64,000 nt of DNA from Fibrobacter sp. UWH4. GTDB taxonomy: Bacteria; Fibrobacterota; Fibrobacteria; Fibrobacterales; Fibrobacteraceae. Under the pieces are notes generated by a model, which worked only from the letters and a program-made list of their open reading frames with translations, made no database searches and was not told the DNA's origin. Location: the NCBI RefSeq assembly GCF_900142475.1, contig NZ_FRAY01000002.1, positions 248,001-312,000 of the forward strand, given 5' to 3'. Within the stretch, counting starts at the first letter, position 1. The number at the start of each line of letters is the position of its first letter. Made by a program: the position numbers and the translations under genes. Below are positions 60,920 to 64,000 of this stretch, one piece after another.

Positions 60920-62809
60920 ATGTACAAAGACCTGGAACAGGCACTGCTCGACTTGGAAAAAGCAGGCATGCTCAAGCGTGTCTACCAAGAGGTGGATCCG
61001 TTCCTGGAAATGGCCGAAATGGCCCGACAGGCATTCGAAAATCACGGCCCTGCACTCCTTTTTGAACATGTCAAGGGGAGCCCCTTCCGAGCCGTCTGCA
61101 ACATCTTCGGAACGCAGGAGAGGCTTGATTTTCTGTTTCGCAAGACGCTTGCCGGGACACAGACTGCGGTTCTTTTCAAGTCAAATCCTGTCGAATTCTT
61201 TAAACATTCCCGGCCGAAGGCCCTTTGTCAAGCAGCCCTAACGGGACTTCATTCGCTACCCCATAAAAGCGGAAGCATCCGGAACTTTAGAGAGTGCAAT
61301 CTTTCGGATTTGCCGCAGATTGTCTGCTGGCCCCACGACGGAGGCGCCTTCCTTACGCTCCCGCAGGTGGCAACGCGTCCGGCAGAAGATGCAAGCGTCA
61401 TGACCACAAATCTGGGAATGTACCGCGTACAGATATCCGGAAACGACTATGCCTCAAACGAATGCGGTCTACATTACCAGATCAAGCGAGACATCGCCAG
61501 GCACCACCAGAAGGCGATAGAAGAAGGACGCCCCCTCAAGGTGAGCATCTTTGTCGGAGGCCCCCCGGCCCACACGGTTGCCGCGGTTATGCCCATGCCC
61601 GAAAACCTGAGCGAACTTCTTTTCGCGGGAATGCTCGGCGGGCGCCGATTTCGCTACTTTATCTACAACGGCTACCTCGTTTCCAGCGACGCAGACTTTT
61701 GCATTCTCGGCGAAGTCCAGCCCGACTTGAAACCGGAAGGACCTTTCGGCGACCACATCGGCTACTATTCGGACAAGCATCTTTTCCCTTATTTAAAGGT
61801 GGAAAAAGTTCTCTGCAAGAAGAACGCGATCTACCCCTTCACGGTTGTCGGGCGTCCCCCGCAAGAAGACACCCTGTTCGGCAATTTCATTCACCAGGTG
61901 ACCAAACCGATGGTGCCCGCCTCGATTCCCGGCCTCGCAGCACTCCACGCCGTTGACGAAGCCGGCGTGCATCCTTTATGTCTCGCCCTGGCTCATGAAC
62001 GATTCCTGCCTTACATCAAGCCCGAAGAACGCGAGCCGCTCGAATTGCTAAAAACGGCGAACGCCATTCTGGGATTCAACCAGGCAAGCCTCACCAAGTA
62101 CTTACTGATTGCAGCCGCCGAAGATTTCGCCGACAGAGAGGGCTCGCCCTCCCCGACGGCGATTGTACGCGATGTGGAAGGATTCTTCAAGCATGTGCTG
62201 GAGCGGGTCGACTTTTCCCGCGATCTGCATTTTGAGACCTGCACCAGCATCGACACGCTCGACTACGCCGGCGGCAGGCTCAATCACGGTTCCAAACTCA
62301 CGATTGCCGCGGCGGGCCCTGTACGCAGAAACCTGCGACACAACCCGCAGGACATTCAAGCCCTCTGCGAAACACTTTCACCTGTGGGAATCACCGGTGC
62401 GGCGAGCCCCATGCCGGGCGTCATCATGCTGCAAGGGCCCGCCTACGACGCCACTAGCCGCAACGTCCTCTTCAATCAAATCACCGAAGCACTCGGCCGC
62501 TGGCCTTTCCGCGAAAACTACCCGTGGATTACCCTGGTCGATTCTGCAACAGACGCATTCCCAAGCGGTGCCGCCCAAAACACCCTCCGTGATTTCCTGT
62601 GGTTCACCTTCACGCGCTCGGACCCTGCCAAGGATGTATTCGGCTACAATGAGCGCACATGCGAAAAACACTGGAAATGCGACGCCCCGATAATAATTGA
62701 TGCCCGCATCAAGCCGCACCACCAAAAAGCATTGACACTCCCCGATGACATCCGCAACCGAGCAAGGCAAATTCTTATAGAAGAAAATATCCTTCCGGAG
62801 GATCGATGA
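60920..62809 (+). CDS. UbiD-family prenylated-FMN decarboxylase
   Basis: The start is ATG 60920 (MYKDLEQALLDLEKAG), with AAGG seven bases upstream. The 629-residue protein has the UbiD features: PHDGGAFLTLPQVATRPAEDASVMTTNLGMYRVQI (metal and cofactor contacts), EGPFGDHIGYYS (catalytic Glu/Asp region), and a length above the 490 residues of E. coli UbiD, as in the MqnL-like branch. It may carry out a late decarboxylation in menaquinone synthesis or degrade an aromatic acid. No UbiX partner is in the window. It is coupled to the protease gene by ATGA. Confidence 0.88.
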   Translation: MYKDLEQALLDLEKAGMLKRVYQEVDPFLEMAEMARQAFENHGPALLFEHVKGSPFRAVCNIFGTQERLDFLFRKTLAGTQTAVLFKSNPVEFFKHSRPKALCQAALTGLHSLPHKSGSIRNFRECNLSDLPQIVCWPHDGGAFLTLPQVATRPAEDASVMTTNLGMYRVQISGNDYASNECGLHYQIKRDIARHHQKAIEEGRPLKVSIFVGGPPAHTVAAVMPMPENLSELLFAGMLGGRRFRYFIYNGYLVSSDADFCILGEVQPDLKPEGPFGDHIGYYSDKHLFPYLKVEKVLCKKNAIYPFTVVGRPPQEDTLFGNFIHQVTKPMVPASIPGLAALHAVDEAGVHPLCLALAHERFLPYIKPEEREPLELLKTANAILGFNQASLTKYLLIAAAEDFADREGSPSPTAIVRDVEGFFKHVLERVDFSRDLHFETCTSIDTLDYAGGRLNHGSKLTIAAAGPVRRNLRHNPQDIQALCETLSPVGITGAASPMPGVIMLQGPAYDATSRNVLFNQITEALGRWPFRENYPWITLVDSATDAFPSGAAQNTLRDFLWFTFTRSDPAKDVFGYNERTCEKHWKCDAPIIIDARIKPHHQKALTLPDDIRNRARQILIEENILPEDR

Positions 62810-64000
62810 AAAAGAGCGTCCTCGCCATTCTTCTATTTCTGCTCTGTACCGCCACGACCGCCATTGCACAGCATACCTGCGGTACGGCGCAAGTTCTCCG
62901 CAACCTTCTGGAACAAAGAAATGGTTCGCCCATCAAGGAAATTGTTTCAAAGCCCGCCCTGGCGTTAACCTCCAGCGACGCCTGCACGATCGAAGACTAC
63001 TATGACGAAATCCTGACGCAAACATCGGAACACTTCCAGATTTTCTACACCCTCGACGGACCGCATAAGGCCACCCAGGAATACATTGATTCGCTCTCCA
63101 AGCACCTCGAGTACGCATGGAATTTTCACGTCAAAAAAACGGGAATGCTCCCCCCCCTAGGAATAAGCAAGAGTTTTCATTACCAACAGGATGTCTTGCC
63201 CGGTCTCTATCCCGTTGAAGTCTTAGATATCGATCTCATTCGCGACTCCAAATCTTTATTCGTAGCAAGCGGTGCATGCCACGGTTGCTACGGCTTGACG
63301 ATTCCTTTCGATTCCACCCAAAGCACCCTTATCATCGACAACGATTTTCGCAGTACACCTCGAAGCAATGCCACCAAGGCCTCAGTCCACTACAACGGCA
63401 AGGAATGTTTTTACGAAGAAGCTACACAGGACTTGACGAATTCAGCTCACGGTTACTCCTACTCCACCGAATGGAACCAGGGACTTCGCGTTACGGCGGC
63501 ACACGAACTCTATCACGCCATCCAGCTCCGTTTCCTCGATTTTCAGAAACTTTATAAAACACCTTTCTGGTTTGAAGCATCCGCAATGGGAATCGAAGAA
63601 GTCGTAGCTCCCGATGTCGACGACTACTTCAACTACCTTTCGAAATTTTCCAACTCCATCGGAATCTCTTTCGACAACCTGAGCGAAGACTACGGTCCCG
63701 GACTTTTTTTCATGTATCTCTACAAATTTGTCGACAAAGGCTTCGACAAATCAATCTGGGAAAGTTTTTCTAGCGAACCCAGCAAACCGTTCCAGCACCA
63801 TCTCACAAAGTACGCGAAAAAGCACCACCTCTCCGCGGACTCCCTTTTCCACAGCTTCGCCATAAAGCTTTCTTTTACCGGGAGTCGCGCCGCTCTCGTT
63901 GATTCCAACTTTTGGATAAATGACGACCAGCCGCGATGGCCCGAATTTAAGACCGTTGAACAAGCGGGTGATTTCGAGCCGTATTCGCTAAACGAACTCT
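62806..64000 (+). CDS. Secreted HExxH metalloprotease-like protein (MXAN_6640-type), cut by window edge
   Basis: My translation from ATG 62806 gives about 398 residues before the window ends, so the C-terminus is missing. GGAGG lies six bases upstream, and the ATG overlaps the UbiD stop. The protein begins with a signal peptide (MKKSVLAILLFLLCTATTAIA). The zinc motif is HELYH in RVTAAHELYHAIQ, near residues 232-236. The nearby WFEASAMGIEEV supplies a possible third ligand. There are several cysteines before the motif (ACHGCYG). It resembles putative metalloproteases of myxobacterial type. A role in surface or extracellular protein processing is inferred. Confidence 0.75.
   Translation, partial: MKKSVLAILLFLLCTATTAIAQHTCGTAQVLRNLLEQRNGSPIKEIVSKPALALTSSDACTIEDYYDEILTQTSEHFQIFYTLDGPHKATQEYIDSLSKHLEYAWNFHVKKTGMLPPLGISKSFHYQQDVLPGLYPVEVLDIDLIRDSKSLFVASGACHGCYGLTIPFDSTQSTLIIDNDFRSTPRSNATKASVHYNGKECFYEEATQDLTNSAHGYSYSTEWNQGLRVTAAHELYHAIQLRFLDFQKLYKTPFWFEASAMGIEEVVAPDVDDYFNYLSKFSNSIGISFDNLSEDYGPGLFFMYLYKFVDKGFDKSIWESFSSEPSKPFQHHLTKYAKKHHLSADSLFHSFAIKLSFTGSRAALVDSNFWINDDQPRWPEFKTVEQAGDFEPYSLNEL

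Overview
This 64 kb window reads as chromosomal DNA of a Gram-negative, anaerobic, plant-fibre-degrading bacterium. It most resembles the genus Fibrobacter, which is an inference from content: a secreted GH9 endoglucanase with a C-terminal sorting-like tail, KDO transferase, SPOR/RlpA-type and LysM envelope proteins, many TPR lipoproteins, cobalamin-independent MetE and a UbiD decarboxylase. Genes are densely packed with many ATGA/GTGA stop-start overlaps. There are no rRNA genes, CRISPR arrays, insertion sequences or recognisable prophage.

Region 1 (1-5.1 kb) is the most unusual. It is a divergent nitrogenase-like cluster. NifH, a NifD-like and a NifK-like protein (the last cut by the window edge) run on the minus strand. 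NifB and a NifX/NafY-type carrier run on the plus strand. P-cluster cysteines and the cofactor cysteine are kept, but the residues equivalent to NifD Gln191 and His195 are Trp and Phe, so this is probably not a dinitrogen reductase. A methylthio-alkane-reductase-like or uncharacterised reductase is the best guess. The 450-bp divergent promoter region carries a perfect 21-bp palindrome.

Region 2 (5.1-18.2 kb) holds a methyltransferase, a hydrolase, mnmA, a LysR regulator divergent from metE with a textbook TN11A operator at about -66, a GH9 endoglucanase with a leader hairpin, rpmB, and an overlapping envelope operon (ABC exporter, isoprenylcysteine-methyltransferase-like protein, waaA, ispH).

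Region 3 (18.2-26.9 kb) has two identical tRNA-Glu genes in a duplicated promoter-tRNA-terminator unit followed by a tRNA-less remnant, then RlpA, two TPR proteins, a sigma-70 factor without region 1.1, a DUF971-ApbC pair and a ModF-like ABC ATPase.

Region 4 (26.9-43.4 kb) has glnS, a primase-like/RecA-like fusion, a TrmA/RumA-like methyltransferase that seems to have lost its catalytic cysteine, and a LysM - histidine kinase - response regulator - PQQ-propeller envelope cluster. It also has a peptide-binding lipoprotein, pssA, and an overlapping ruvC-vanY-mpaA operon that links Holliday-junction resolution with peptidoglycan turnover.

Region 5 (43.4-64 kb) starts with a DnaG-DnaB-like fusion whose TOPRIM and Walker A motifs look degenerate. 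Surface-glycan and envelope genes follow: four GT4-like or related glycosyltransferases, two paralogous DxD glycosyltransferases flanking a flippase, two LTA-synthase-like sulfatases, an MMPL/RND transporter and a GINT1-like protein. The window ends with a UbiD decarboxylase and a secreted HExxH protease truncated by the edge.

Several intergenic spacers carry short AT-rich inverted repeats built on TTCGGAATT or TTAGAACTTAG, and one carries a GTCNTCCTGAG...GTCGAAGGATCC element. These look like small dispersed repeats rather than regulatory DNA.
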